Shown: piece by piece, positions 26,944 to 35,520 of the stretch | Layout of the letters: each line of letters begins with the position of its first letter | Numbering within the stretch: the stretch's first letter is position 1 | Assembly (NCBI RefSeq): GCF_003002065.1 | Contig: NZ_PVZG01000009.1 | Span: 124,001-188,000, forward strand | DNA from: Pseudosporangium ferrugineum | GTDB lineage: Bacteria > Actinomycetota > Actinomycetes > Mycobacteriales > Micromonosporaceae | Length of the DNA: 64,000 nt | Reading direction: 5' to 3' | Translations under genes and position numbers: made by a program | The notes under the pieces: model-generated | Told to the model about the DNA's origin: nothing | The model's database searches: none | What the model saw: the letters and a program-made list of their open reading frames with translations, nothing else

Positions 26944-27900
26944 ATGCGGATCGTGGTCCTGACCGGGGGGATCGGCGGCGCCCGGTTCCTGATGGGCGTG
27001 CGCGCGCAGGCGCGGCGCATCGGAGCCGAGGTCACGGCGGTGGTGAACGTCGGTGACGACGTACGGATGCACGGCTTGCAGATCTGCCCCGACCTCGACA
27101 GCGTCATGTACACGCTGGGCGGCGCGGCCGACCCCGAGCGCGGCTGGGGACGGGTCGGCGAGAGCTGGGTGGTCAAGGAGGAGCTGGCGAAGTACGGCGC
27201 CGAGCCCACCTGGTTCGGCCTCGGCGACAAGGACACCGCCACCCACCTGGTGCGGACGACCATGCTCAACGCCGGCTTCCCGCTGTCCCAGGTGACGGCG
27301 GCGCTCTGCGACCGGTGGCAGCCGGGCATCACGATGCTCCCGGCCACCGACGACCGGCTCGAGACCCACGTGGTCGCCGACGTCGAGGGCGAGCGCAAGG
27401 CGATCCACTTCCAGGAGTGGTGGGTGCGCTACCGCGGCGACGTCCCGACGCACCGGTTCGTGTTCGTCGGGGCCGAGGCGGCGAAGCCCGCGGCCGGGGT
27501 GCTGGAGGCGGTGGCGGGCGCCGACGTGGTGCTCGTGGCGCCGTCCAACCCGGTGGTCTCGATCGCGCCGATTCTGGCCGTACCCCAGCTCAGGGAGGCC
27601 GTGGCGGACGGACCGGCGCCGGTCGTCGGGGTGTCGCCGATCATCGGCGGGGCGCCCGTGCGCGGCATGGCGGACCGCTGCCTGGCCACGGTCGGCGTCG
27701 AGGTCAGCGCGGCCGGTGTGGGCGGGCTGTACGGCCCCCGCGGCGGCGACGGCCTGCTCGACGGCTGGCTGGTCGACACCGTGGACGCCGGCGCGGAGGT
27801 CCCCGGCGTACGCACGAGGGCTGTGCCGCTGTGGATGACCGACGAGGAGGCGACGTCCGCGATGGTCGCCGCCGCGTTGGAGCTGGCGGGGGTGGCGTGA
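26944..27900 (+). CDS. fbiA: FbiA/CofD, lactate-phosphate (phosphoenolpyruvyl) transferase of F420 synthesis
   Basis: 318 residues starting MRIVVLTGGIGGARFLMG, with the family's glycine-rich nucleotide loop. AAGGA precedes the ATG at 26944; a GTG at 26926 is less likely. The enzyme attaches the three-carbon phosphate unit to FO to give F420-0, or dehydro-F420-0 in actinobacteria. Other family stretches are NVGDDVRMHGLQICPDLDS and SPIIGGAPVRGMAD. Its stop overlaps the fbiB start by one base, so the two are translationally coupled. Confidence 0.95.
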   Translation: MRIVVLTGGIGGARFLMGVRAQARRIGAEVTAVVNVGDDVRMHGLQICPDLDSVMYTLGGAADPERGWGRVGESWVVKEELAKYGAEPTWFGLGDKDTATHLVRTTMLNAGFPLSQVTAALCDRWQPGITMLPATDDRLETHVVADVEGERKAIHFQEWWVRYRGDVPTHRFVFVGAEAAKPAAGVLEAVAGADVVLVAPSNPVVSIAPILAVPQLREAVADGPAPVVGVSPIIGGAPVRGMADRCLATVGVEVSAAGVGGLYGPRGGDGLLDGWLVDTVDAGAEVPGVRTRAVPLWMTDEEATSAMVAAALELAGVA

Positions 27901-28916
27901 TGGACGGGCTGGAGATCCTGCCGGTGCGCGGCATCGGCGACGTGACGGCCGGCGACGACCTGGCCGAGCTGATCAGCCGCAACGCGCCGTGGCTGCGCGA
28001 CGGCGACGTGCTCGTGGTGACCAGCAAGATCGTGTCGAAGGCCGAGGGCCGGCTGGTCGAGGTGCCCGCCGACGGCCCCGAGCGGGAGCGGGCGCGGGAG
28101 CGGGTGCTCGACGCCGAGACGCGCCGGGTGGTCGCCCGGCGCGGATCGACCGCGATCGTGCAGACCCACCACGGCTTCGTGATGGCGGCGGCGGGCATCG
28201 ACGCGTCCAACGTCGACAAGACCCACCTGGTGCTGCTGCCGGAGTCGCCCGACGACTCGGCCCGGCGGCTGCGGGCGGCGCTCGCGGCGCGCGGCCTGCG
28301 GGTCGGCGTGATCATCTCGGACACCATGGGCCGCACCTGGCGCAACGGCCTGACCGACGTCGCGCTCGGCGCGGCCGGCATCGAGCCGTTCCGCGACCAT
28401 CGCGGCGAGATCGATCCGTACGGCAACGAGCTGCAGCTCACCCAGATGGCGGTGATCGACGAGCTGGCCGCCGCCGGCGAGCTGGTCAAGGGCAAGTGCG
28501 ACCAGGTGCCGGTCGCGGTGGTGCGCGGTTACCCGGGCGCCGGGCGCGCCGAGACCCCCGGCGCCGGCGTTCTGCTCCGGGATGCTGCCGACGACATGTT
28601 CTCCCTGGGTACGGCGGAAGCCCACGCCGAGGGACTGCGCACGGCGGCCACCCTTCCGGAGGCGGCGACGGACACTCCGGCGAGCCCCGGGGCGGTGCGG
28701 CGGGCGATCGCCACGGCCGGGCTGGCGGGTGCGGTGGCCGTGCCCTCGCCGCAGACCCTGCGCTGCACGGTCACGGACAGCCGTCCCGCGGGCCTGATGC
28801 GCTTCGGCGCCGACGTGCAGCGGCTTCGGGCCGCGCTGGCCGCGGAGGGGCTGGCGTCCGCCGTGGCCTACGACGAGGGCGGGGCGACGATCGCGGTGTC
28901 CGGGGCGGCGCTGTGA
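27900..28916 (+). CDS. fbiB: FbiB/CofE, F420-0:gamma-glutamyl ligase, short form
   Basis: 338 residues. The CofE ligase core (about 1-245) is clear: VLVVTSKIVSKAEGR, QTHHGFVMAAAGIDASN, IISDTMGRTWRNG and IEPFRDHRGEIDPYGNEL. It adds glutamates to F420-0. Mycobacterial FbiB is about 448 residues because a nitroreductase-like FMN domain follows. Here only about 90 residues follow, and they do not show that domain. It lies in fbiA-fbiB-Nudix with 1- and 4-nt overlaps. The missing reductase, needed for dehydro-F420-0, would have to be encoded elsewhere. Confidence 0.93.
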   Translation: MDGLEILPVRGIGDVTAGDDLAELISRNAPWLRDGDVLVVTSKIVSKAEGRLVEVPADGPERERARERVLDAETRRVVARRGSTAIVQTHHGFVMAAAGIDASNVDKTHLVLLPESPDDSARRLRAALAARGLRVGVIISDTMGRTWRNGLTDVALGAAGIEPFRDHRGEIDPYGNELQLTQMAVIDELAAAGELVKGKCDQVPVAVVRGYPGAGRAETPGAGVLLRDAADDMFSLGTAEAHAEGLRTAATLPEAATDTPASPGAVRRAIATAGLAGAVAVPSPQTLRCTVTDSRPAGLMRFGADVQRLRAALAAEGLASAVAYDEGGATIAVSGAAL

Positions 28917-29473
28917 CCCTCTTCGACGACGCCACCGCCGTGCTGTCCGGCTGGGAGCCCACGTCCGAGGCGGCCGCGGTCGCGCGCAAGCGTACGGTCG
29001 AGCTGCTCGGCGCCGGGCCGGTCGCGATGACCCGGGCGCACCGGCCGGGGCACGTCACCGCCAGCACGCTGATCGTCGACGAGCGGCGCCGCGTGCTGCT
29101 GTGCCTGCACGGCCGGCTGGGCCTGTGGATGCAGGTCGGCGGCCACTGCGAGCCGGGCGACGCGACCCTGGCGGCGGCCGCCCTGCGCGAGGCGACGGAG
29201 GAGTCGGGGATCGACGGACTGCGGCTCGACCCCGTACCGATCGATGTGGACGTGCACGCGGTGCGGTGCGCCCCGGCCGACGGTCAGCCGGCCGGGGAGT
29301 CCTGGCACTACGACGTGCGGTTCGTGGCGGTGTGCCCGGCGGGCGCGGTGGAGCGGATCAGCGACGAGTCGGCGGACCTGGCCTGGTTCACCGCCGACGC
29401 GCTGCCGTCCCCGCTGGCGAGCGGCGTGGTGCAGCAGCTCGCCCCGGCCTTCGCCCGCGTGCCTCAGATGTAG
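28913..29473 (+). CDS. Nudix hydrolase
   Basis: 186 residues. The Nudix box is complete: GGHCEPGDATLAAAALREAT, then EESGI. Its metal-binding Glu residues are present. The GTG start overlaps the fbiB stop as GTGA, placing it in the F420 operon. The substrate cannot be read; location suggests a nucleotide or nucleotide-linked intermediate, perhaps housekeeping of GTP-derived products. The last 10 nt overlap the convergent manC. Confidence 0.9.
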   Translation: MTLFDDATAVLSGWEPTSEAAAVARKRTVELLGAGPVAMTRAHRPGHVTASTLIVDERRRVLLCLHGRLGLWMQVGGHCEPGDATLAAAALREATEESGIDGLRLDPVPIDVDVHAVRCAPADGQPAGESWHYDVRFVAVCPAGAVERISDESADLAWFTADALPSPLASGVVQQLAPAFARVPQM

Positions 29474-30579
29474 CTGTTCTCGCCCTTTTCCTTGAGCTCG
29501 TCGACGATCGACTTGACCTCCTGGGCGCGGTCGCGGGGGCAGACCAGCACCGCGTCGGGGGTGTCGACCACGATCAGGTCGCGGACGCCGAGCACCGCGA
29601 CCAGGCGGCCCGAGTTGGGCACCACGACGAGGTTCTCCGAGTCGCGCAGGATGACACCCGGCGTCGCCATGGCGTCCTTGCCGACGACCACGTTGCCGGC
29701 CGAGTCGGAGGCGAGCACCTCGCCGAGCGTGTGGAAGTCGCCGACGTCGTTCCAGCCGAAGTCGCCGGGGACCGTGCCGACCCGGCCGACCGCCGCCGCG
29801 CCCTCCATCACCGCGTAGTCGACCGAGATGCGCGGCAGCAGCGGCCACACCTCGCCGAGCACCTCCTCACGCGCCGAGGAGTCCCAGGCCTGCGCGATGC
29901 GGGAGATGCCGGCGTGCAGCTGCGGCTGCTGGCGGGCGAGCTCGCTGAGGAACACGTCGACGCGCCACACGAACATGCCGGCGTTCCACAGGTAGTTGCC
30001 GGACTTCACGTAGCCCTCGGCCACCTCGTACGAGGGCTTCTCCTTGAATTCCTCGACCGCGAGCGCCGAACCCTGGCCGATCGGGCCGCCGCACTGGACG
30101 TAGCCGTAGCCGGTCTCGGGCCGGGTCGGGGTGATGCCCAGCGTCATCAGCAGGCCCTTGCGCGCGCCGGCCATGGCCTCCTCGATCACCCCGATGAAGC
30201 GCTCGCCGTCGGCGATGAGGTGGTCGGCCGCGAACGCGCCCATGACCGCCTCCGGGTCGTGCCGGGCGATCACCGCCGCGGCCAGGGCGATGGCCGCGCA
30301 GGAGTCGCGCGGCGACGGCTCGACGAGGATGTTCTCCTCCGGTACGGCGGCGAGCTGGCGCGACACCGCGGCGGCGTGGGCCACCCCGGTCACGACGAAC
30401 ACCTGGGCCGGGTCGGCCAGTGGAAGCAGCCGGGACACGGTCGCCTGGAGCAGCGAGGCGTCGGTGCCGGTCAGCGGGTGCAGGAACTTGGGGTGACCGG
30501 CGCGGGACAGCGGCCATAGACGTGTTCCACTGCCACCTGCGGGAATGACGGCGTACAGCCCGCCCCGATTCTCACTCAT
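29464..30579 (-). CDS. manC: Mannose-1-phosphate guanylyltransferase
   Basis: 371 residues. It forms GDP-mannose from GTP and mannose-1-phosphate, the product of ManB. The nucleotidyltransferase signature is GGSGTRLWPLSRAGHPKFL near the start. PSPRDSCAAIALAA, FAADHLI, VEEFKEKPS and GNYLWNAGMFVW follow. The ATG at 30579 is preferred to the in-frame GTG at 30585; TACAAT at 30588-30593 suggests an almost leaderless message. Equivalent to the mycobacterial Rv3264c locus. GDP-mannose would serve lipoglycan, PIM and protein mannosylation. Confidence 0.95.
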   Translation of the reverse strand: MSENRGGLYAVIPAGGSGTRLWPLSRAGHPKFLHPLTGTDASLLQATVSRLLPLADPAQVFVVTGVAHAAAVSRQLAAVPEENILVEPSPRDSCAAIALAAAVIARHDPEAVMGAFAADHLIADGERFIGVIEEAMAGARKGLLMTLGITPTRPETGYGYVQCGGPIGQGSALAVEEFKEKPSYEVAEGYVKSGNYLWNAGMFVWRVDVFLSELARQQPQLHAGISRIAQAWDSSAREEVLGEVWPLLPRISVDYAVMEGAAAVGRVGTVPGDFGWNDVGDFHTLGEVLASDSAGNVVVGKDAMATPGVILRDSENLVVVPNSGRLVAVLGVRDLIVVDTPDAVLVCPRDRAQEVKSIVDELKEKGENSYI

Positions 30580-30600
30580 GCGCACGCATTGTAACGAATG

Positions 30601-31746
30601 TCAGGCGGCCACGCGGCTCCACGTCGCCACGTGCACCTCCGCGCTGGAGGCCCAGGTGAACTCCTTGGCCCGGTCGAATCCGGCCTTGGCGAGGGTGAGC
30701 CGGCGCGGCTCGTCGTGCAGCAGGTCGGCCAGGTCCGCGGCGATCCGGTCCGGGTCCTCCGTCGTGTACGCCACCGCGTCGCCCCCGACCTCGGGCAGGG
30801 ACAGCCGGGGCGTGGTCAGCACCGGGGTGGCGCAGGCCATCGCCTCCAGGATCGGCAGGCCGAAGCCCTCGCCGAAGGACGGGTAGCAGGCGACCAGCGC
30901 GCCGCCGAGGAAGCCGGGCAGGTCGGCGTACCGCAGGTAGCCTGGGCGCAGCAGCCGCAGGTGCGACGGCACCTCGGCCACCGCCCGGTCGATGTCGTCG
31001 TCGTGGCCCTGGCCGCCGGCGATGACCAGCGCCGGCGGGCGCGGCCAGTCGGCGACCGCACGCGCCCAGCCGCGGATCAGGTTGGGCACGTTCTTGCGCG
31101 GCTCCTTGGCGCCGAGGAAGGCGACGTAGCCGGAGTCGCCGAGGCCGAGGCGGGCCCGGACACGGGCCTTCTCCTCGTCGCTGGGCGCGTGGAAGGCGGT
31201 CTGGTCGACGCCGTGGTACGCCACGTCGATGTGCGTGGGGTCGGCGTCGAGGAGCCGGATCAGCTCGTCGCGGGTGGCCTTGCTCGGCACGATGACCCGC
31301 GCGGCCCGGCGCAGCGAGGTCTTGATCGCGCTGCGGAAGAAGGTGCGCTTGGTGTTGTCGTAATGCTCCGGCTCGGTGAAGAAGGTCGCGTCGTGCACGG
31401 TGACCGTCACCGGGCAACCCGCCCGCAGCGGGCAGGTGTAGAAGGGCGAGTGCAGCACCCCGGCGCCGACCTGCTGGGCGAGCAGCGGCAGGCCGGTCTG
31501 CTCCCAGGCGAGGCGGGCGGGGCGGTGCGCCACGGCGGCGGGACCGGCGATGACCTCGGCCCCGGTGAGCATGCGGGAGTAACGCTCCGCATCCGAACGC
31601 TGCGCGACCACGACGAGGTCGGCACGCTCGGGACCGACCGCGCCGAGGGCGCCGAGCAACCCGTCGACGTATCTCCCCACCCCGCCTCGATCGGCGGGAA
31701 CGCTCGTGGCGTCGACGAGGACACGGGGCGGGCGACCGGCGGTCAC
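30601..31746 (-). CDS. Glycosyltransferase family 4 (GT-B)
   Basis: 381 residues from the GTG at 31746, chosen because AGGAG lies 7 nt before it. Features are VLVDATSVPADRGGVGRYVDGL at the start, VHDATFFTEPEHY, SKATRDEL, GAKEPRKNVPNLI and the donor-binding SFGEGFGLPILEAMACATPV. These match retaining GT4 mannosyl- or glucosyltransferases. The neighbour manC makes GDP-mannose, so a mannosyltransferase role is attractive but unproven. The gene starts 21 nt upstream of the manC start region in the same direction's order, with separate promoters likely. Confidence 0.9.
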   Translation of the reverse strand: MTAGRPPRVLVDATSVPADRGGVGRYVDGLLGALGAVGPERADLVVVAQRSDAERYSRMLTGAEVIAGPAAVAHRPARLAWEQTGLPLLAQQVGAGVLHSPFYTCPLRAGCPVTVTVHDATFFTEPEHYDNTKRTFFRSAIKTSLRRAARVIVPSKATRDELIRLLDADPTHIDVAYHGVDQTAFHAPSDEEKARVRARLGLGDSGYVAFLGAKEPRKNVPNLIRGWARAVADWPRPPALVIAGGQGHDDDIDRAVAEVPSHLRLLRPGYLRYADLPGFLGGALVACYPSFGEGFGLPILEAMACATPVLTTPRLSLPEVGGDAVAYTTEDPDRIAADLADLLHDEPRRLTLAKAGFDRAKEFTWASSAEVHVATWSRVAA

Positions 31747-31916
31747 GTGGCAACTCCTCACATCTGTGGCTCAGACCACTGGCAAGGGTACGCCGCTCGA
31801 TGCCTCCCGTGTCGACCGCGACGCCCTCCGACATCTCTTAGTTACTAGCTCTTTCCCCGCCCGATCGGAACGAGACCACTCCATCACTGTCAGTAATCCG
31901 ACTATCGTCGAGGGCG

Positions 31917-32636
31917 ATGAACGAGACGATCCCGGCGGCCCTCGCGGCGGCGGTCCGCAAGGACCCGACGACCCCCCTGCTCACCTGGTACGACGACACG
32001 ACCGGCGACCGCACGGAGCTGTCGGGCGCCACGATGGACAACTGGGTGGCGAAGACGGCCAACCTGCTGGTGGACGGCCTGGGCCTGGGTCCGGGCGACT
32101 CGGCGGCGGTCCTGCTGCCCCCGCACTGGCAGACGGCGGCGATCCTGCTCGGCACCTGGGCGGCCGGCCTCGAGGTGTACACCGGCCCGGACCCCCGGCC
32201 GGTGGACGCCCTGTTCGCCTGGCCGGACACCCTGGAGGCGGCCGGCGCCTGGTCCGCCGGGGACAGCTACGCCACCGGGCTGCTGCCGCTCGCCATGCCG
32301 CTGCGGCCGGTCCCGCCGGGCTACGTCGACTACACCGTCGAGGTCCGCGGCTACGGCGACCACTTCGCCTCCCGCCGGCCCGCCCGCCCCGGCGACGCCG
32401 CCCTGAACGGCACGGACCACGGCACGATCTCGGGTACGGCCGCGGCCCGCGCCCGCGAACTCGGCATCGAGCCGGGCGCCCGCGTCCTGATCGACGCCCG
32501 CGCGTACCCGGACCCGGCGGACTGGCTGCTCACGCCCCTGTTCGCGGGGGCCAGCATCGTGCTGTGCGCCGCCCTCGACCCGGCGGTCACCGAGCGACGC
32601 GTCGCCGCGGAGAACGTGACCCTGACGCTGGCGTGA
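31917..32636 (+). CDS. TIGR03089 family protein
   Basis: 239 residues. It resembles the amino-terminal part of an AMP-binding enzyme (LLTWYDDTTGDRTELSGATM, NLLVDGLGLGPGD, LPPHWQTAAILLGTW) but lacks the downstream adenylation core, as all TIGR03089 proteins do. The mycobacterial counterpart lies in the same neighbourhood near manB and fadE25. TATCGT and GAGGG precede the ATG. Function is unknown; a ligand-binding remnant of the ANL fold is possible. Confidence 0.88.
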   Translation: MNETIPAALAAAVRKDPTTPLLTWYDDTTGDRTELSGATMDNWVAKTANLLVDGLGLGPGDSAAVLLPPHWQTAAILLGTWAAGLEVYTGPDPRPVDALFAWPDTLEAAGAWSAGDSYATGLLPLAMPLRPVPPGYVDYTVEVRGYGDHFASRRPARPGDAALNGTDHGTISGTAAARARELGIEPGARVLIDARAYPDPADWLLTPLFAGASIVLCAALDPAVTERRVAAENVTLTLA

Positions 32637-32642
32637 CGTCGG

Positions 32643-32969
32643 TCACAGGGACCGCCCGCCGTAGTAGCGCCCCGGCCGGTCCATCCCCCGCACCTCGATC
32701 TCGACCCGGTCCATTCCCCGCCACTCGCGGGTCGCGTCCCCGGTGGGAGCGGCCGGCGGCTTGGGCCTCGGGCGGCCGGGACGGGCCGGAACGGACGGAC
32801 GCCGCCGCCCGGTGCGCAGACCCCCGGCCGGGACGGCGACGACCGCCGCGCTGCCCGGAACGGGTCGCCGGGCGGGCTTTATCGTGAGCGGACCGCGGAA
32901 CAGGGCGGGCAGGGCAACCCCGAGCCACACCGCGATGGCAAGACCGATCAGGAGCGGAAACCAGGTCAT
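32643..32969 (-). CDS. Small membrane-anchored protein of unknown function
   Basis: 108 residues: one hydrophobic helix at about 3-23 (FPLLIGLAIAVWLGVALPAL), then a basic Arg/Pro-rich region and the end RGMDRPGRYYGGRSL. GGAGGTGA lies before the ATG at 32969, supporting translation. It is convergent with TIGR03089 (6-nt gap) and precedes the acyl-CoA ligase gene divergently on its other side. I do not recognise the family. Confidence 0.7.
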   Translation of the reverse strand: MTWFPLLIGLAIAVWLGVALPALFRGPLTIKPARRPVPGSAAVVAVPAGGLRTGRRRPSVPARPGRPRPKPPAAPTGDATREWRGMDRVEIEVRGMDRPGRYYGGRSL

Positions 32970-33031
32970 GGCGCGTCACCTCCGGCCGAATATAGACCGA
33001 TGGTAATCGCTCAGTCACGGATTGCACATGG

Positions 33032-34948
33032 TCAGCGGCGCTTGGCGTACTCCTCGAACGCCGTCAGCGACTCGGGGTTGGCCAGAGCGCCCTTCGCCGC
33101 CGCCCGATCCGCCGGGGTGCCGGTCAGGATGCGCTTCACCGGCACCTCGAGCTTCTTGGCGGACAGCGTGCGAGGCACCGCGCGTACCTGATGGATCTCG
33201 TCCGGGACGTGCCGCGGCGAGAGCGCGGCACGCAGCTCGCGCCGGATCCGGCCGCGCAGCTCCTCGTCCAGCTCCAGGCCGTCGGCGAGCACCACGAACA
33301 GCAGCAGTTCGTCCTGGTCGTCGAGGTGGACGACGACCGAGTCGGCGATCTCGGGGATGCCCTCGACCACGGAGTAGAACTCGGCGGTGCCCAGGCGGAC
33401 CCCGCCGCGGTTCAGGGTCGCGTCGGAGCGGCCGGTGATCACGCAGGTGCCGTCGGCGCCGATGGTGATCCAGTCGCCGTGCCGCCACACGCCCGGGAAC
33501 ACGTCGAAGTACGCCTCGAAGTAGCGCCGGCCGTCCGGGTCGTTCCAGAAACCGACCGGCATGCTCGGCATCGGCGCCGTGATGACCAGCTCACCCAGCT
33601 GCTCGAGGACCGGCTTGCCCTCCGGGTCGTACGCCTCCACCCGCGCGCCGAGCGCCCGGCAGGAGATCACGCCCTCGACCACCGGCAGCAGCGGCGTGCC
33701 GCCCACGAAGCCGGTGCAGACGTCCGTGCCGCCGGACAGCGACTGCAACTGGGGGCGGTCGCCCAGCACCTCGTAGATCCAGCGGTACCCCTCGGGCGGC
33801 AGCGGGGCACCGGTCGAGCCCACGCCCCGGATCACGTTCGCGGGCGGGCGTACGCCGGCCTTGCGGCAGGCCAGGATGAACGGTGCGGACGTACCGAAGA
33901 AGGTGACGCCGGCGTCGGCGGCGAGCCGCCACAGCTCGCCCAGGTCGGGGTGCCCGGGGTTGCCGTCGAAGAGCACGATCGCGGTGCCCACCGCCGGCCC
34001 GGACGCCAGGAAGTTCCACATCATCCAGCCGGTCGTGGTGAACCAGAGGAAGCGGTCGCCGGGGCCCAGGTCGTGGTGCAGGGCCAGCATCTTGAGGTGC
34101 TCGAGCAGGATGCCGCCGTGACCGTGCACGATCGGCTTCGGCAGGCCGGTGGTGCCCGACGAATACAGCACGTAGAGCGGGTGGTCGAACGGCACCGCGG
34201 CGAAGGTCAGCGGATCGTCGCCGTCGAGGCTGTCCCAGTCCCCCTCCCCGGTCAGGTACGGGATCGTGATCAGGTGCTCGACGCTGGGCAGGGCGTCGCG
34301 GATCGCGGCCACCTCGGCGCGCCGGTCGATCGCCTTGTCGCCGTACCGGTAGCCGTCGACCGCCACCAGCACACGCGGCTCGATCTGCGTCCAGCGGTCG
34401 ATCACGCTGCGGGAACCGAACTCGGGCGCGCACGAGGAGAAGATCGCGCCGAGGCTCGCCGTCGCCAGCATGAGCACGTACGTCTCGGGGATGTTGGGGG
34501 CGTAGGCCGCGACCCGGTCGCCGTCGCCGACGCCGAGCCGGCGCAGCCCGGCGGCGACCCTCCGGACCTGGTCACGCAGCTGCCGGGCGGTGAGGGTGAC
34601 CGGCTCCCGGGTCTGCGAGTACGCGATGACGACCGGATCGTCGTCGCCCAGCCCGGGCATGCGCAGGACGTGCTCGGCATAGTTGAGCGTGGCACCCGGG
34701 AACCACCGGGCACCGGGCATGACGGCCCCGTCGAGGGTCGACGCCGGCTCGGTGTGGGCGATGACCTCGAAGTAGTCCCAGATCGCCCGCCAGAAACCGG
34801 ACAGGTCGGTGACCGACCACTCCCACAGCCCGGCGTAGTCGTCGACCTCGACGCCCCGCTCGGCGCGCACCCAGGTCAGAAACCGCCCCATCCGGGAGGT
34901 TTCGATGACGTCCGCCGGAGGATTCCACAGCACCGCGCCCGCACTCAT
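33032..34948 (-). CDS. Acetoacetate-CoA ligase
   Basis: 638 residues of the ANL adenylating family, normal for acetoacetyl-CoA synthetase. It should activate acetoacetate or a similar short acid with ATP and CoA. Motifs are LYSSGTTGLPKPIVHGHGG (P-loop), TTGWMMWNF, SLSGGTDVCTGF, GVWRHGDW and the adenylate-binding GRSDATLNRGGVRLG. The Lys of the hinge end is in RTLSAKKLEVPVKRI. Nine nt separate it from the upstream thioesterase gene, so an acyl-CoA pair is likely in one operon. Confidence 0.93.
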   Translation of the reverse strand: MSAGAVLWNPPADVIETSRMGRFLTWVRAERGVEVDDYAGLWEWSVTDLSGFWRAIWDYFEVIAHTEPASTLDGAVMPGARWFPGATLNYAEHVLRMPGLGDDDPVVIAYSQTREPVTLTARQLRDQVRRVAAGLRRLGVGDGDRVAAYAPNIPETYVLMLATASLGAIFSSCAPEFGSRSVIDRWTQIEPRVLVAVDGYRYGDKAIDRRAEVAAIRDALPSVEHLITIPYLTGEGDWDSLDGDDPLTFAAVPFDHPLYVLYSSGTTGLPKPIVHGHGGILLEHLKMLALHHDLGPGDRFLWFTTTGWMMWNFLASGPAVGTAIVLFDGNPGHPDLGELWRLAADAGVTFFGTSAPFILACRKAGVRPPANVIRGVGSTGAPLPPEGYRWIYEVLGDRPQLQSLSGGTDVCTGFVGGTPLLPVVEGVISCRALGARVEAYDPEGKPVLEQLGELVITAPMPSMPVGFWNDPDGRRYFEAYFDVFPGVWRHGDWITIGADGTCVITGRSDATLNRGGVRLGTAEFYSVVEGIPEIADSVVVHLDDQDELLLFVVLADGLELDEELRGRIRRELRAALSPRHVPDEIHQVRAVPRTLSAKKLEVPVKRILTGTPADRAAAKGALANPESLTAFEEYAKRR

Positions 34949-34957
34949 GCCGCCACC

Positions 34958-35470
34958 CTAACGGTCGCTCAGCCGCGCGTCCTGGATCGCTTTCCTGCGG
35001 GCCAGGCGGTGTTCGCGCCGGATGAGCGCCTCCCGGAAGCGCCGCTCGTCCTCCGCCGTCTCCGGCAGGACCGGCGGCACCGGCCGCGGATGACCCGACA
35101 CATCGACACCGACGAACACCAGGTAGGCGGTGGCCACGGTGATCGGATCGCCGCCGGCCGTGTCCCACCGCTCCGCGGTCAGCCGTACGCCGACCTCCAT
35201 CGAGGTGCTCCCGGCCCAGTTCACCTGCGCGTACGCGTGCACCAGGTCACCGGTGTGCACCGGCTCGACGAACACGATCTCGTCGATGGCGGCCGTGACC
35301 GCCGTACCGCCGCTGTGCCGCGCCGCCGCCGCACCGGCCACGTCGTCGACGAACTTCATGAGGACGCCGCCGTGCACGGTCCCGTACAGGTTGACGTCGA
35401 TCGCGCTCATGATCCGGCTCAACGTGACGCGCGAGTGCGAGGTGGGCCGCCCCACCGGCTGATCGCTCAT
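34958..35470 (-). CDS. Acyl-CoA thioesterase (hotdog fold, BACH type)
   Basis: 170 residues from the ATG at 35470 (MSDQPVGRPTSHSRVTL). The hotdog signature is MSAIDVNLYGTVHGGVLMKFVDD, and VEPVHTGDLVHAYAQVNWAG follows. ATAYLVFVGVD completes the fold. Such enzymes hydrolyse acyl-CoA esters. It precedes the acetoacetate-CoA ligase by 9 nt. Both probably balance acyl-CoA pools. The divergent membrane protein starts only 51 nt away. Confidence 0.92.
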   Translation of the reverse strand: MSDQPVGRPTSHSRVTLSRIMSAIDVNLYGTVHGGVLMKFVDDVAGAAAARHSGGTAVTAAIDEIVFVEPVHTGDLVHAYAQVNWAGSTSMEVGVRLTAERWDTAGGDPITVATAYLVFVGVDVSGHPRPVPPVLPETAEDERRFREALIRREHRLARRKAIQDARLSDR

Positions 35471-35520
35471 GCCCGTTACGTTAATTCCTCCCGGTTGCCG
35501 CCCCCGGGTACGGTCCACGC

